DNA of 64,000 nucleotides from Cytobacillus firmus (GTDB taxonomy: Bacteria; Bacillota; Bacilli; Bacillales; Cytobacillaceae): the NCBI RefSeq assembly GCF_023657595.1, contig NZ_CP098323.1, positions 2,442,001 through 2,506,000 of the forward strand, given 5' to 3'. Made by a program: the position numbers and the translations under genes. The notes beneath the pieces were generated by a model that had not been told where the DNA came from, made no database searches, and saw nothing but the letters and a program-made list of their open reading frames with translations. Position 1 is the first letter of the stretch, and every line of letters begins with the position of its first letter. Of this stretch, positions 1 through 6,898 are shown piece by piece.

Positions 1-23
1 CCATAAAATTATGGTTATCTCGT

Positions 24-467
24 ATGAAGACTCCTAAAAATGTTAAATTAAGAAGGAAAGAAAAGGGCATGCGCGCAGAAAGTATTTTACAATTAAAATA
101 TGAAATGATAGGAAGTGGATCCCACCGGATTGTCTACGACCTCCAGAATAATTATGTATTAAAAATTGTCATTTCTCGTAAGGGATTTTTTAATAATAGG
201 AATGAATATAACATTTACAATAACTGTCCTCCTGGGTTGAAAGAGCATCTATGTCCAGTTATAGAAATTGGACAAGGCTGGATTATTATGGAAAGAATGG
301 TACCGGGAATACCTATGGATGAAAAATATGCAGAGAAATTAAGCCAATTGAATAGCAAATTCTCAAATTATGGAATTACTCCTTTCGACGTAAAAAATAC
401 CAATCTAGCATTATCTCAAGAAGGAGAAATCGTTGTTATTGACTATGGGAATTTCGAAATGAAATAG
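24..467 (+). CDS. Short protein-kinase-like fold protein
   Basis: This 147-residue protein looks like a minimal kinase or phosphotransferase. There is a glycine-rich loop GSGSHRIVY at residues 30-38, a candidate ATP-binding lysine at 47 in YVLKIV, a hinge-like MERMVPG at 89-95, a catalytic-loop-like DVKNTN with D122 and N125, and a DYG metal motif at 140-142. Typical kinases are much longer, and most of the helical C-lobe is missing after DYG. The start could be ATG at 24, which has no clear ribosome binding site, or ATG at 69, which follows a purine-rich stretch ending AAAAGGGC. It is the first gene in the window, so its upstream context is unknown. Substrate is unknown and activity is not assured. 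The fold assignment rests on motifs only. Confidence 0.55.
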   Translation: MKTPKNVKLRRKEKGMRAESILQLKYEMIGSGSHRIVYDLQNNYVLKIVISRKGFFNNRNEYNIYNNCPPGLKEHLCPVIEIGQGWIIMERMVPGIPMDEKYAEKLSQLNSKFSNYGITPFDVKNTNLALSQEGEIVVIDYGNFEMK

Positions 468-584
468 GGTGCGGTATAGTATAAAGTCACTCCCCGAATA
501 AGAAGAAACTAAAAATCTTCCATATAATCAATAAGAAAGGCACGGTAATCTTCAATGATCAATAGCTTAATCACCAAAAAAAGC

Positions 585-621
585 AAAGAAGAGCTGTTTC
601 AATAGTGAACAGCTCTTCTTT
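585..621. terminator. Bidirectional Rho-independent terminator
   Basis: A long perfect stem (AAGAAGAGCTGTT pairing with AACAGCTCTTCTT) closes on an 8-nt loop between two convergent genes. An A-rich stretch lies on the left and T-rich on the right, so it can end both the kinase-like gene on the plus strand and the PHP gene on the minus strand. Confidence 0.85.
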
Positions 622-622
622 A

Positions 623-1417
623 TTATAAATCATATCCAAAATCTCCCATTAAGTGCTCTTCATTATGAAAATCGGATCCGCCTGTAATTATTTTTTTATA
701 CTTTTGGCCTACACCTTTATAACGAATGACATCTTCTGGCTGGTGTTTACGATGCCAAACTTCAATTCCATCAAAGGGAAGCTGCATTAGTTCCTCTACA
801 ATTAAATCATCTTGAATTAGCATCGGATGTGCTAAAACAGCTATTCCCCCTGTATTGTGAATTAATTTTATTCCCTCATCCGGTGTAAGGACCATTTTAT
901 CTACTGCGCATGGTTTTCCATCACCCAAATACAAATCAAAAACTTCTTGTGTATTTTTTGCATACCCTTTCTCAACTACAGCCTTTGCTATATGGGGACG
1001 CGCTATTACCTCTCCTTTACTTTGCTTTTGGACATCTTCTTCTGTGATAGTCATCCCTAATTCGCAAAATTTATTTACAATTATTTGGGCCCTGTTTTCT
1101 CGGTGGTTCCGAATTTTTTTCAAAACTGCTAATAATTCTTTTGACTCGTCGATTTGGTAGCCTAGTATATCAATGTTTTTCCCCTTATACTTAGTACTTA
1201 ACTCGATTCCTGGAATGACATTCACACCCAGTCTTTTTCCGGCTTCCATCGCTTCTTTAATCCCATTGGTTGTATCATGGTCTGTAATCGCAAGGGTGGT
1301 AATTCCTTTGGCCGCTGCCATTTCCACCACTTCTGATGGTGAAAAACTGCCATCGGATGCGGTAGTGTGCATATGGAGATCAAAATGACCCTTTTCAATT
1401 ATGCTTGTAAGATTCAT
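623..1417 (-). CDS. PHP-domain phosphoesterase (TrpH/YciV type)
   Basis: This is a 264-residue stand-alone PHP phosphoesterase, a trinuclear-metal hydrolase fold. Metal ligands are visible in DLHMHTTASDG near residues 13-23, in AITDHDT near 43-49, in PGIELS near 69-74, in VLAHP near 195, and in GGSDFH near the C-terminus. Family members of this size include 3',5'-nucleotide bisphosphate phosphatases and the RNase AM/TrpH group, acting on nucleotides or RNA 5' ends. Exact substrate cannot be read from sequence. The ATG follows a good GAAAGGAG site. The protein ends soon after the last metal motif, a little shorter than the 280 or so residues of many homologues. It appears monocistronic, closed by the terminator just downstream. 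Confidence 0.85.
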   Translation of the reverse strand: MNLTSIIEKGHFDLHMHTTASDGSFSPSEVVEMAAAKGITTLAITDHDTTNGIKEAMEAGKRLGVNVIPGIELSTKYKGKNIDILGYQIDESKELLAVLKKIRNHRENRAQIIVNKFCELGMTITEEDVQKQSKGEVIARPHIAKAVVEKGYAKNTQEVFDLYLGDGKPCAVDKMVLTPDEGIKLIHNTGGIAVLAHPMLIQDDLIVEELMQLPFDGIEVWHRKHQPEDVIRYKGVGQKYKKIITGGSDFHNEEHLMGDFGYDL

Positions 1418-1510
1418 ATATTTAACTCCTTTCTATTTGTGAATCCGCAACTATTTTCATAATTCTTTAAAAATATGGCTATGTTAAAGCTAAATGTTGA
1501 TTTTGAAGAA

Positions 1511-1553
1511 TGTTGATTGGAGTGGAATGCACGACACCCTAGCGGAAGTCAAC
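1511..1553 (+). repeat. Possible decayed intergenic repeat
   Basis: A stretch starting GTTGATTGGAGTGGAATGC resembles, from memory, a GATTGGAGCGGAAGGC-type repeat scattered through Bacillaceae intergenic regions. Only part of such an element would be present. The rest of the gene-free stretch between 1418 and 1589 shows no other signal I can support. Confidence 0.3.
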
Positions 1554-1589
1554 ACTCAAGGTTAACAGACTTAAAAAGAAATTCTTTAA

Positions 1590-1751
1590 TTACTTGAATC
1601 CCAACTGTTTTGGATACTTCCAATGCAAACTCTTTTGACTTTCGCATACAATCATTTGCAAGACTTCACCTTTATCGTATACATCAACTCTTTTTGCAGC
1701 AATAAAATCGGCAATCCCCTTCGCAGCTTTCCGTACCGTATAGATATACAT
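1590..1751 (-). CDS. Short unidentified ORF, possibly a gene remnant
   Basis: An ATG-started ORF of 53 residues beginning MYIYTVRKAAKG. A weak purine-rich site (AGGGGCAGGGA) lies upstream. The composition (mixed charge, one Cys, two Trp/Tyr clusters, ending KYPKQLGFK) looks like real protein rather than random frame. The reading frame is open a little upstream of the ATG, so this may be the tail of a decayed gene. No family recognised. Confidence 0.3.
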   Translation of the reverse strand: MYIYTVRKAAKGIADFIAAKRVDVYDKGEVLQMIVCESQKSLHWKYPKQLGFK

Positions 1752-1795
1752 CTGATTCGTCCCTGCCCCTAGCTGTCAGAGGATGCCAGCTGTTC

Positions 1796-1999
1796 CTAAG
1801 TACAATTTTTATAAAAGCTGTCTTCCAAAGTCTTCTGATCTCTCTTCACAACTAATAATAAATTTCTTAGCTCTTTATCTAAATCCTTAGATGAAATCCA
1901 TTTTTCAACCCTCAATATCCTTGTCACTGCTGTGAATCTCTCCCTTCTGCATATTTCAATTTTTATTATATGAAGGGGATAAATAATTGGCTGTCTCAT
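1796..1999 (-). CDS. Unidentified 67-residue ORF
   Basis: A small, mostly basic ORF with a helical, charged second half (KWISSKDLDKELRNLL). There is no convincing ribosome binding site and no recognised domain. It sits in a run of short minus-strand ORFs between the PHP gene and spoIISA that may be decayed sequence. It may not be a gene. Confidence 0.22.
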   Translation of the reverse strand: MRQPIIYPLHIIKIEICRRERFTAVTRILRVEKWISSKDLDKELRNLLLVVKRDQKTLEDSFYKNCT

Positions 2000-2034
2000 G
2001 GCCTAAATGAAATGAAAGAACAATTTACATAGAA

Positions 2035-2217
2035 TTACTTATCACAGCTAACACGCCAATTGACAGCAAGCATGTCTTTTTTAACCTGTGGAATCCCCTT
2101 CCCCTCCTCACACAATTCCACCGCTTTCCGGATGCTTCGATGATTGAAAAATGAAAGTTTTATAATCGCTGCAACAATAATAAATAGGTATTTCCTCATA
2201 TTTTTCATCCGGCCCAA
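2035..2217 (-). CDS. Putative small secreted or membrane protein
   Basis: About 57-60 residues, depending on whether the TTG at 2217 or the ATG at 2208 is used. A hydrophobic segment near the N-terminus (KYLFIIVAAIIKLSFF) would act as signal or anchor. It is followed by a polar part with two cysteines and an NWRVSC motif close to the end. Small exported Bacillus proteins often have this pattern. The ribosome binding site is poor. It is transcribed away from spoIISA. Function unknown. Confidence 0.4.
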   Translation of the reverse strand: MGRMKNMRKYLFIIVAAIIKLSFFNHRSIRKAVELCEEGKGIPQVKKDMLAVNWRVSCDK

Positions 2218-2245
2218 TTTATTTTCAAATTGTTGACATAATCTC

Positions 2246-2254
2246 TGTTATAAT
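2246..2254 (+). promoter_or_regulatory. Extended -10 promoter for spoIISA
   Basis: The sequence TGTTATAAT is an extended -10 element (TG-N-TATAAT) about 70 bases before the spoIISA start. A TTGACA lies at 2233-2238 but is only 10 bp away, too close to pair with it, so the extended -10 probably carries the promoter. Confidence 0.5.
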
Positions 2255-2323
2255 GTAACTATAAGGCAAATTTTGCAAATTTTCTAACCGTATTTAAATT
2301 TATTGATTGACGAGGCGATTCTA

Positions 2324-3088
2324 TTGCTCCTTTTCTTTAAGATTGCGGTTTGGATGATTGTCGCTTGTCTCGGCTTTTATGTTTTTTCTGTGTGGAGATG
2401 GGAAAAGAAAGTTAAGGAAAGAATGTTTGCGATCCGAAAGACCTGGTATATCATCTATGTACTGGGGGCGGTTATTTATTGGACCAAAGAGCCGGCTTCC
2501 ATTTTTAATGACTGGCTGAATTACCTGATTGTTGCGATTATTTTTGCGCTTGTTGATGCATTTATTTTCCTGGGCTCTTACCTGAAAAGAGTCGGCAATA
2601 ATGAACTGGCAACGGATACGATGGAATTGCTCGAAGAAAATAACGACCTTTTGAACTCTCAAATGAATAAACTGAAATCCTTTCAGTATTTGTTGAAAAA
2701 TGAGCCGATCGACGTTTATTATGGAGATATGGAAGCCTATATTGCGGGCATTGAAAAGCTTATGGCTGATTACGCGGAAAAAGTGGATATGAAAGCTTCT
2801 TTATGCAAATACACGACACAGGAAGATAAAGATTATTTGCTTGAGCACTATCCAGATAAAGCGTTAATTCACAGCCGGCTGGACCGCAAGGAAGTATATT
2901 ATGATGCTGATGAAAAATTGGCATTAATTCCTTTTTCTATACTTGAAGACTATTATGTTATTAAATTGACCTCCGATGATTTTGTCACCGAATTCGACTA
3001 CTTGTTAATCACTTCACTCATATCAATATACGACCTAATGCTCCCTGCTGAACAGGAGGACGAAGACCATGAAGGAACCAGCGGATAA
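2324..3088 (+). CDS. spoIISA: SpoIISA-family toxin, membrane-anchored
   Basis: Toxin of the SpoIIS toxin-antitoxin system. In B. subtilis, SpoIISA damages the cell envelope and kills cells or blocks sporulation when unopposed. Three membrane helices fill the first ~90 residues. The conserved RKTWY, YLIVA..FALIDAFIFL-like, NEPIDVYYG and VTEFDYLL segments are present. The cytoplasmic C-terminal domain binds the antitoxin. A TTG at 2324 is chosen because GAGG sits 8 bases before it, which gives 254 residues against about 248 in B. subtilis. An upstream TTG at 2303 has no ribosome binding site. The gene overlaps the antitoxin gene by 20 bases, so the two are translationally coupled. Confidence 0.92.
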   Translation: MLLFFKIAVWMIVACLGFYVFSVWRWEKKVKERMFAIRKTWYIIYVLGAVIYWTKEPASIFNDWLNYLIVAIIFALVDAFIFLGSYLKRVGNNELATDTMELLEENNDLLNSQMNKLKSFQYLLKNEPIDVYYGDMEAYIAGIEKLMADYAEKVDMKASLCKYTTQEDKDYLLEHYPDKALIHSRLDRKEVYYDADEKLALIPFSILEDYYVIKLTSDDFVTEFDYLLITSLISIYDLMLPAEQEDEDHEGTSG

Positions 3089-3242
3089 AGAAAAGCACAA
3101 ATTAAGTACAAAGAACACCATGAAAATCATGAAAAAGAAGTCACGGATCAGGCTCCCAGAATTTGAAGTCAGCCCGCATACAGATCGGATTATTAAAGAA
3201 AATAAAAGATTGATAAGCGTTTATACAAAAAGTAAGTCATGA
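3069..3242 (+). CDS. spoIISB: SpoIISB-family antitoxin
   Basis: A 57-residue, highly basic, probably disordered protein that neutralises SpoIISA by binding its cytoplasmic domain. The diagnostic C-terminal block VSPHTDRIIKENKRLI is close to the VSPHTxRIxKENxRLI of B. subtilis SpoIISB. The N-terminal half is Lys-rich and poorly conserved, as usual. The ATG lies inside the last codons of spoIISA and is preceded by GGAGGACGAAGACC, a strong ribosome binding site. A stem-loop terminator follows 12 bases after the stop, so the two genes form a closed unit. Confidence 0.9.
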   Translation: MKEPADKEKHKLSTKNTMKIMKKKSRIRLPEFEVSPHTDRIIKENKRLISVYTKSKS

Positions 3243-3253
3243 GCATACTATAA

Positions 3254-3284
3254 GGCGTGGAGGAATTTTTCTTCCACGCCTTTA
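3254..3284 (+). terminator. Terminator after spoIISB
   Basis: Inverted repeat with arms GGCGTGG and CCACGCC extended by a partly paired GA-rich region, followed by TTTA. It separates spoIISAB from the next small ORF. Confidence 0.75.
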
Positions 3285-3313
3285 TTCATGTTCACTTTTC
3301 AGGGACATATAAT
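3285..3313 (+). promoter_or_regulatory. Possible promoter for the SpoIISC-like ORF
   Basis: TTCATG and a perfect TATAAT are separated by 17 bases, immediately after the spoIISB terminator and 35 bases before the next start codon. The -35 is weak. The position suggests the third component has its own transcript. Confidence 0.4.
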
Positions 3314-3347
3314 AAAGAAATAAATCCTAATTAAAGGGCTGATCGAA

Positions 3348-3491
3348 ATGAAAAAGCTGACTAAAAAAGTAAAAAATATAGACTTCCCCACCTTTTCTTT
3401 ATCCCCTTATACGAAAAATCTTTCCAAAAAAACGGAAGCTGCGATTGAGAATTTAAACAAAGGGAAAAAGCTGCCCAAAAATAATGCATAA
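3348..3491 (+). CDS. SpoIISC-like second antitoxin candidate
   Basis: A 47-residue basic protein (14 lysines) with the motif FSLSPYTKNLSKKTEAAIENL. It aligns with the SpoIISB block EFEVSPHTDRIIKENKRLI, sharing the SPxT core preceded by an acidic or aromatic residue and followed by a charged helix. A third SpoIIS component, SpoIISC, resembling SpoIISB is known from Bacillus. This gene matches in size, place and motif. AAAGGG lies 10 bases before the ATG. The gene has a separate putative promoter after the spoIISB terminator. The assignment rests on a short motif, so it is less certain than spoIISA and spoIISB. Confidence 0.6.
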   Translation: MKKLTKKVKNIDFPTFSLSPYTKNLSKKTEAAIENLNKGKKLPKNNA

Positions 3492-3515
3492 TAAAACCGC
3501 CTTGCATGAAGACTG

Positions 3516-4886
3516 TTATTTTATAAAAAGCTTCACTTTTTTCAGTGCATCCTTTGTAGTCGGATACCGGAATGGCAGATCAAATCTGGTGGTTTGCTTC
3601 AGTATGCTTTTTTCATGTGAAAACACATCAAAGCTGCCCTTTCCGTGATAAGCGCCAATCCCGCTCTCCCCTACCCCTCCGAAAGGAAGATATGGTGAGC
3701 TCAAATGATAAACAGTATCATTAATGCATCCCCCTCCAAAGGAAATGCTGCTTAGAATCTGGCTTTGGACACCCTCACTTTCTGTAAAGATATATAGGGC
3801 CAAAGGTTTCGGTCGTGCTGTAACTTCTCCAATCATTTTGGACAAGTCGGCATATTCAAGCACGGGGAGAATCGGCCCGAATATTTCATCCTGCATAACC
3901 TCATCATTCCAGGTTATATTGCCGAGAACAGTCGGTTCGATGCTTAGAGCGCTTAAATCATGCCTGCCTCCGTGAATAGCAGTGCCATTGGTTAAAAATT
4001 TAGCGAGCCGGCTGAAGTGTTTTTCACTGACGATTCGCGTAAATCGGCCGGATGCAATCGGATTTTCTCCATAAAGCTCCTGTATGGCCTGCTTTAGTTC
4101 TTTAAGAAATTCTTCTTTTACTCTGCTGTGAACATAAAGATAATCAGGAGCTACACATGTCTGGCCGGCATTAATGTACTTTCCCCAGGCTATTCTCTTC
4201 GCAGCAAGCTTCAGATTAGCATCTTCATGCACTATGCATGGACTCTTCCCGCCCAGTTCCAGCGTAACAGGTGTAAGATTTTTCGAAGCCGCTTCCATAA
4301 TGATTTTTCCAACAGGGACACTGCCTGTGAAGAAAATATAGTCCAGCTTTTCATTTAAAAGAGCTGTACTTGTTTCTGCATCGCCTTCAACAACTGATAT
4401 ATATTCTTCAGGAAAATGGCTGCTGATCAACTTTGACAGCAATGCCGAAGTTTGCGGTGTTAATTCCGATGGCTTCAGGATTGCGCAGTTTCCTGCAGCG
4501 ATCGCTCCAATCAGCGGTGCGATCGCAAGCTGGAAAGGATAATTCCAGGGCGCTATGATAAGCGCAACTCCGTATGCCTCCGGATAGATATAGCTTTTTG
4601 AACCGATCTGTGCAAGCGACGACTTCACCTTTCTTGGCTTTGCCCATTTTTTCAGGTGCTTCATCGTAAAGCGGATCTCTTCAAGCAGAATTCCGATTTC
4701 GGTTAAATAGGCATCGAATTCACTTTTATTGAGATCAGCCTTTAACGCATCCATTAATTCCTGCTCATGCTGCTTAATGACCGAGCGAAGCTTGCCGAGC
4801 GCTTCCATTCGGAATGTGACATCCTTTGTTTTACCCTGGGTGAAGAAATTTCTTTGTTTTTGAATGAGATCCGCGTAGTTTTCCAT
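3516..4886 (-). CDS. Aldehyde dehydrogenase, YwdH type
   Basis: NAD(P)-dependent aldehyde dehydrogenase oxidising an aldehyde to its acid. With the ATG at 4886, preceded by GGAGGTATTCC, it has 456 residues, the length typical of the YwdH/class 3 (membrane-associated fatty aldehyde) group. A longer frame exists but lacks a ribosome binding site. Visible motifs: APWNYPFQ at 112-119, FTGSVPVG nucleotide loop at 186-193, catalytic Glu210 in ELGGKSP, catalytic Cys244 in GQTCVAP, and EIFGPILPV further on. All key residues are intact. It is monocistronic and stands apart from the dicarboxylate operon by a terminator. Substrate unknown. Confidence 0.9.
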   Translation of the reverse strand: MENYADLIQKQRNFFTQGKTKDVTFRMEALGKLRSVIKQHEQELMDALKADLNKSEFDAYLTEIGILLEEIRFTMKHLKKWAKPRKVKSSLAQIGSKSYIYPEAYGVALIIAPWNYPFQLAIAPLIGAIAAGNCAILKPSELTPQTSALLSKLISSHFPEEYISVVEGDAETSTALLNEKLDYIFFTGSVPVGKIIMEAASKNLTPVTLELGGKSPCIVHEDANLKLAAKRIAWGKYINAGQTCVAPDYLYVHSRVKEEFLKELKQAIQELYGENPIASGRFTRIVSEKHFSRLAKFLTNGTAIHGGRHDLSALSIEPTVLGNITWNDEVMQDEIFGPILPVLEYADLSKMIGEVTARPKPLALYIFTESEGVQSQILSSISFGGGCINDTVYHLSSPYLPFGGVGESGIGAYHGKGSFDVFSHEKSILKQTTRFDLPFRYPTTKDALKKVKLFIK

Positions 4887-4971
4887 GGAATACCTCCAGA
4901 TGGGTCTAAGGTTTAAGGATATATTATCATCTTGACTGGCGGAAATACATAAATAGGTATACTCCCATGGC

Positions 4972-5003
4972 AAAAAAAATGCCGGCCATAAGGTCCGGCA
5001 TTT
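4972..5003 (-). terminator. Terminator of the CoA-transferase/leuCD operon
   Basis: AATGCCGG pairs with CCGGCATT around a 9-nt loop, followed by a run of eight T on the minus strand. It ends the seven-gene operon that begins with the CoA-transferase at 11933. Confidence 0.85.
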
Positions 5004-5009
5004 GAAATA

Positions 5010-5606
5010 TTATCTCGGCAGCTTAAAGAATTCGCTGTTTTCACTATAGTTTCCTGCCAGCCTTCCAAGCGGCTGCAGTTTTTCCAAGTTCACTTTATAA
5101 TTACCGAGGTAGTAATCATCGTCAATATGATAATGTACCATTCTCCCAATAATCAGATGATCGCTTCCCAGCTTAATAATCTGTTCCAGCTTGCATTCCA
5201 TATGGATTGGTGCTTCTTTTACCCTCTTCGGGGCGACCATATGACTTTCAGCAACGGAAAGCCCTGCCGCTTCAAACTCATCAGCATTACTCGGAAGATT
5301 CTCTGCACTTTTTTGCATTTGATTTCCCAATGGTGCAGGAACCACATTGATGACAAACTCTTTTGTCGCTCGAATATTGACCAATGTATCTTTTTCTGTC
5401 CCTTCCCTGTCTCCAACGCCAGGTCCAATAGAAATACAGAGCATGGGAGGATTTCTTGAAGCAACAGTGAAAAAACTGAAAGGTGCGAGATTCAGGCCGC
5501 CATCCTCTGATACAGTGGAAACCCAGGCAATCGGTCTTGGGACGACAGATCCGGTTAATAATTTGTACACTTCTTTTTCTCCAAGTTCCGAAGGGTTAAA
5601 TTCCAA
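5010..5606 (-). CDS. Flavin reductase-like FMN-binding protein
   Basis: A split-barrel FMN-binding protein of the flavin reductase-like family, last gene of the CoA-transferase operon. The signature SVVPRPIAWVSTVSEDGGLNLAPFSFF sits at the N-terminus, followed by PPMLCISIG and a NIRATKEFVINVV strand. I choose the TTG at 5606 (198 residues) because AAGGAG lies 7 bases upstream. A GTG at 5624 would place that site inside the gene. Members reduce free flavin with NAD(P)H or act as FMN-dependent oxidoreductases. What it does in a dicarboxylate pathway is unclear. The gene is 20 bases from the MFS gene. Confidence 0.8.
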   Translation of the reverse strand: MEFNPSELGEKEVYKLLTGSVVPRPIAWVSTVSEDGGLNLAPFSFFTVASRNPPMLCISIGPGVGDREGTEKDTLVNIRATKEFVINVVPAPLGNQMQKSAENLPSNADEFEAAGLSVAESHMVAPKRVKEAPIHMECKLEQIIKLGSDHLIIGRMVHYHIDDDYYLGNYKVNLEKLQPLGRLAGNYSENSEFFKLPR

Positions 5607-5626
5607 ACGGATCACTCCTTCCACCT

Positions 5627-6880
5627 TTAAATAACATAGTTATTCTTTTTATTCATAATCGATAATGCTGTCAGTAAAGTAAAAACAATAAACATCATAC
5701 CAGTGATTAAAAACCACCCGGAAGAAAATTGACCAGTCTTATCCACGATTAAACCGAACAAGGGCGGAATGATAATGGCCCCGGCTGATCCCAGTGTGAT
5801 ACTGATCCCGCTTGAGATGCCTGCTTGTTCTCTCGGCACCAATTCACTTGCAAGATTCATCCAGATGCCATTAAAGCCTGAAGCAGCAAATCCAAACAGA
5901 GCTGTAATGGGAGCCATTACCCAAAATGGGGCTGAAGTAATGACAGCAGCTGACGTACTGGCCATTGCGGTAATTATGGTTATAATCATAAGGATCACAA
6001 CACGTTTTCCTTCAAACAGCCTATCGCTTATGATTCCCCAGGAAACCCTGCCAATGGTTCCGAATACTTCGGATATAACCAGGAGAATACCTGATAAAAA
6101 GATTGAAATCTTCAGCTGTTCATAGGCAAACAAAACAATGTACGTATTTAAACACATTTGAGTACCATTCAAACCGAGAGCACTAAAGCTTACCAGCATC
6201 AAAGCTTTATTTTTAAACATTTTAAACATTGATTTGTAAAATTGGAGCAAACTCATTCTGCTGCCTTTCGCTTGTTCCAGTTCAGGTGGATCCCGATAAA
6301 AATGATAGGAAACGAATCCGCCCGCCAATAAAAGAATGCAAGCGGTAAGAAGTACAAATCTCCAGCCAAAAGATACACTAAGCGGAAGCAGTATCAAACT
6401 GGCCAGAGCCGATCCTGCCGTGATGCCTGTTTGCTTTATTCCCATCGCGGTCCCCCGCTGTTTAAGCGGAAACCAATAAATGATGCCCCTGTTTGTTATC
6501 GGATGCATGGATCCATACCCTATTCCTCCGATGACAATCAATAACAGGACAAGCCAAAATTCATGGAGCATAGTCATGAAAAGATAGCCTAAGCCCATTA
6601 AAGCTGATGCGAGCACCAGTAATTTACGGGATCCTGCCAGGTCTGTCAGAAAGCCGGCAGGCACGGAAATAATGGCCTGGCCCAAAAACAATGCCGCCGG
6701 GAGCATGCCGATTTGTGACTTTGTCAGGGAAAGATCTTCCCCAATTAATACGCCCAGCGGACCAATACTGCGGCCGACAAATGCTACCATCAGCTGTGAG
6801 AGCAATAGAAACAATAGCATTCGCCATGGATTTTCAGTTAAGGCAAATTCTTTTTTTGCCAGTGAATTGCTCATAATCAA
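5627..6880 (-). CDS. MFS transporter, probable organic anion carrier
   Basis: A 417-residue major facilitator protein with about 12 membrane helices. The loop 2-3 motif is degenerate (GFLTDLAGSRKLL, for the usual G-x3-D-x2-GRR). A second motif is in GRVSWGIISDRLFEGKR, at the start of the C-terminal half. Its place in an operon with a CoA-transferase and leuCD suggests it carries the operon's acid substrate, or exports a product, beside the sodium symporter encoded just upstream. Such a double transporter set in one catabolic operon is unusual but not unknown. Substrate is an inference. Confidence 0.85.
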   Translation of the reverse strand: MIMSNSLAKKEFALTENPWRMLLFLLLSQLMVAFVGRSIGPLGVLIGEDLSLTKSQIGMLPAALFLGQAIISVPAGFLTDLAGSRKLLVLASALMGLGYLFMTMLHEFWLVLLLIVIGGIGYGSMHPITNRGIIYWFPLKQRGTAMGIKQTGITAGSALASLILLPLSVSFGWRFVLLTACILLLAGGFVSYHFYRDPPELEQAKGSRMSLLQFYKSMFKMFKNKALMLVSFSALGLNGTQMCLNTYIVLFAYEQLKISIFLSGILLVISEVFGTIGRVSWGIISDRLFEGKRVVILMIITIITAMASTSAAVITSAPFWVMAPITALFGFAASGFNGIWMNLASELVPREQAGISSGISITLGSAGAIIIPPLFGLIVDKTGQFSSGWFLITGMMFIVFTLLTALSIMNKKNNYVI

Positions 6881-6898
6881 TCATCTCTTTTTTGGCTC

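Noticed and set aside
2233-2254. TTGACA plus TATAAT as a standard -35/-10 pair for spoIISA
   Set aside because: The two boxes are only 10 bp apart, too close. The extended -10 alone explains the promoter better.
4128-4358. ORFs opposite the aldehyde dehydrogenase and other large genes
   Set aside because: Long antisense frames occur under most genes here but lack ribosome sites and protein-like composition. They are shadows of the real genes.
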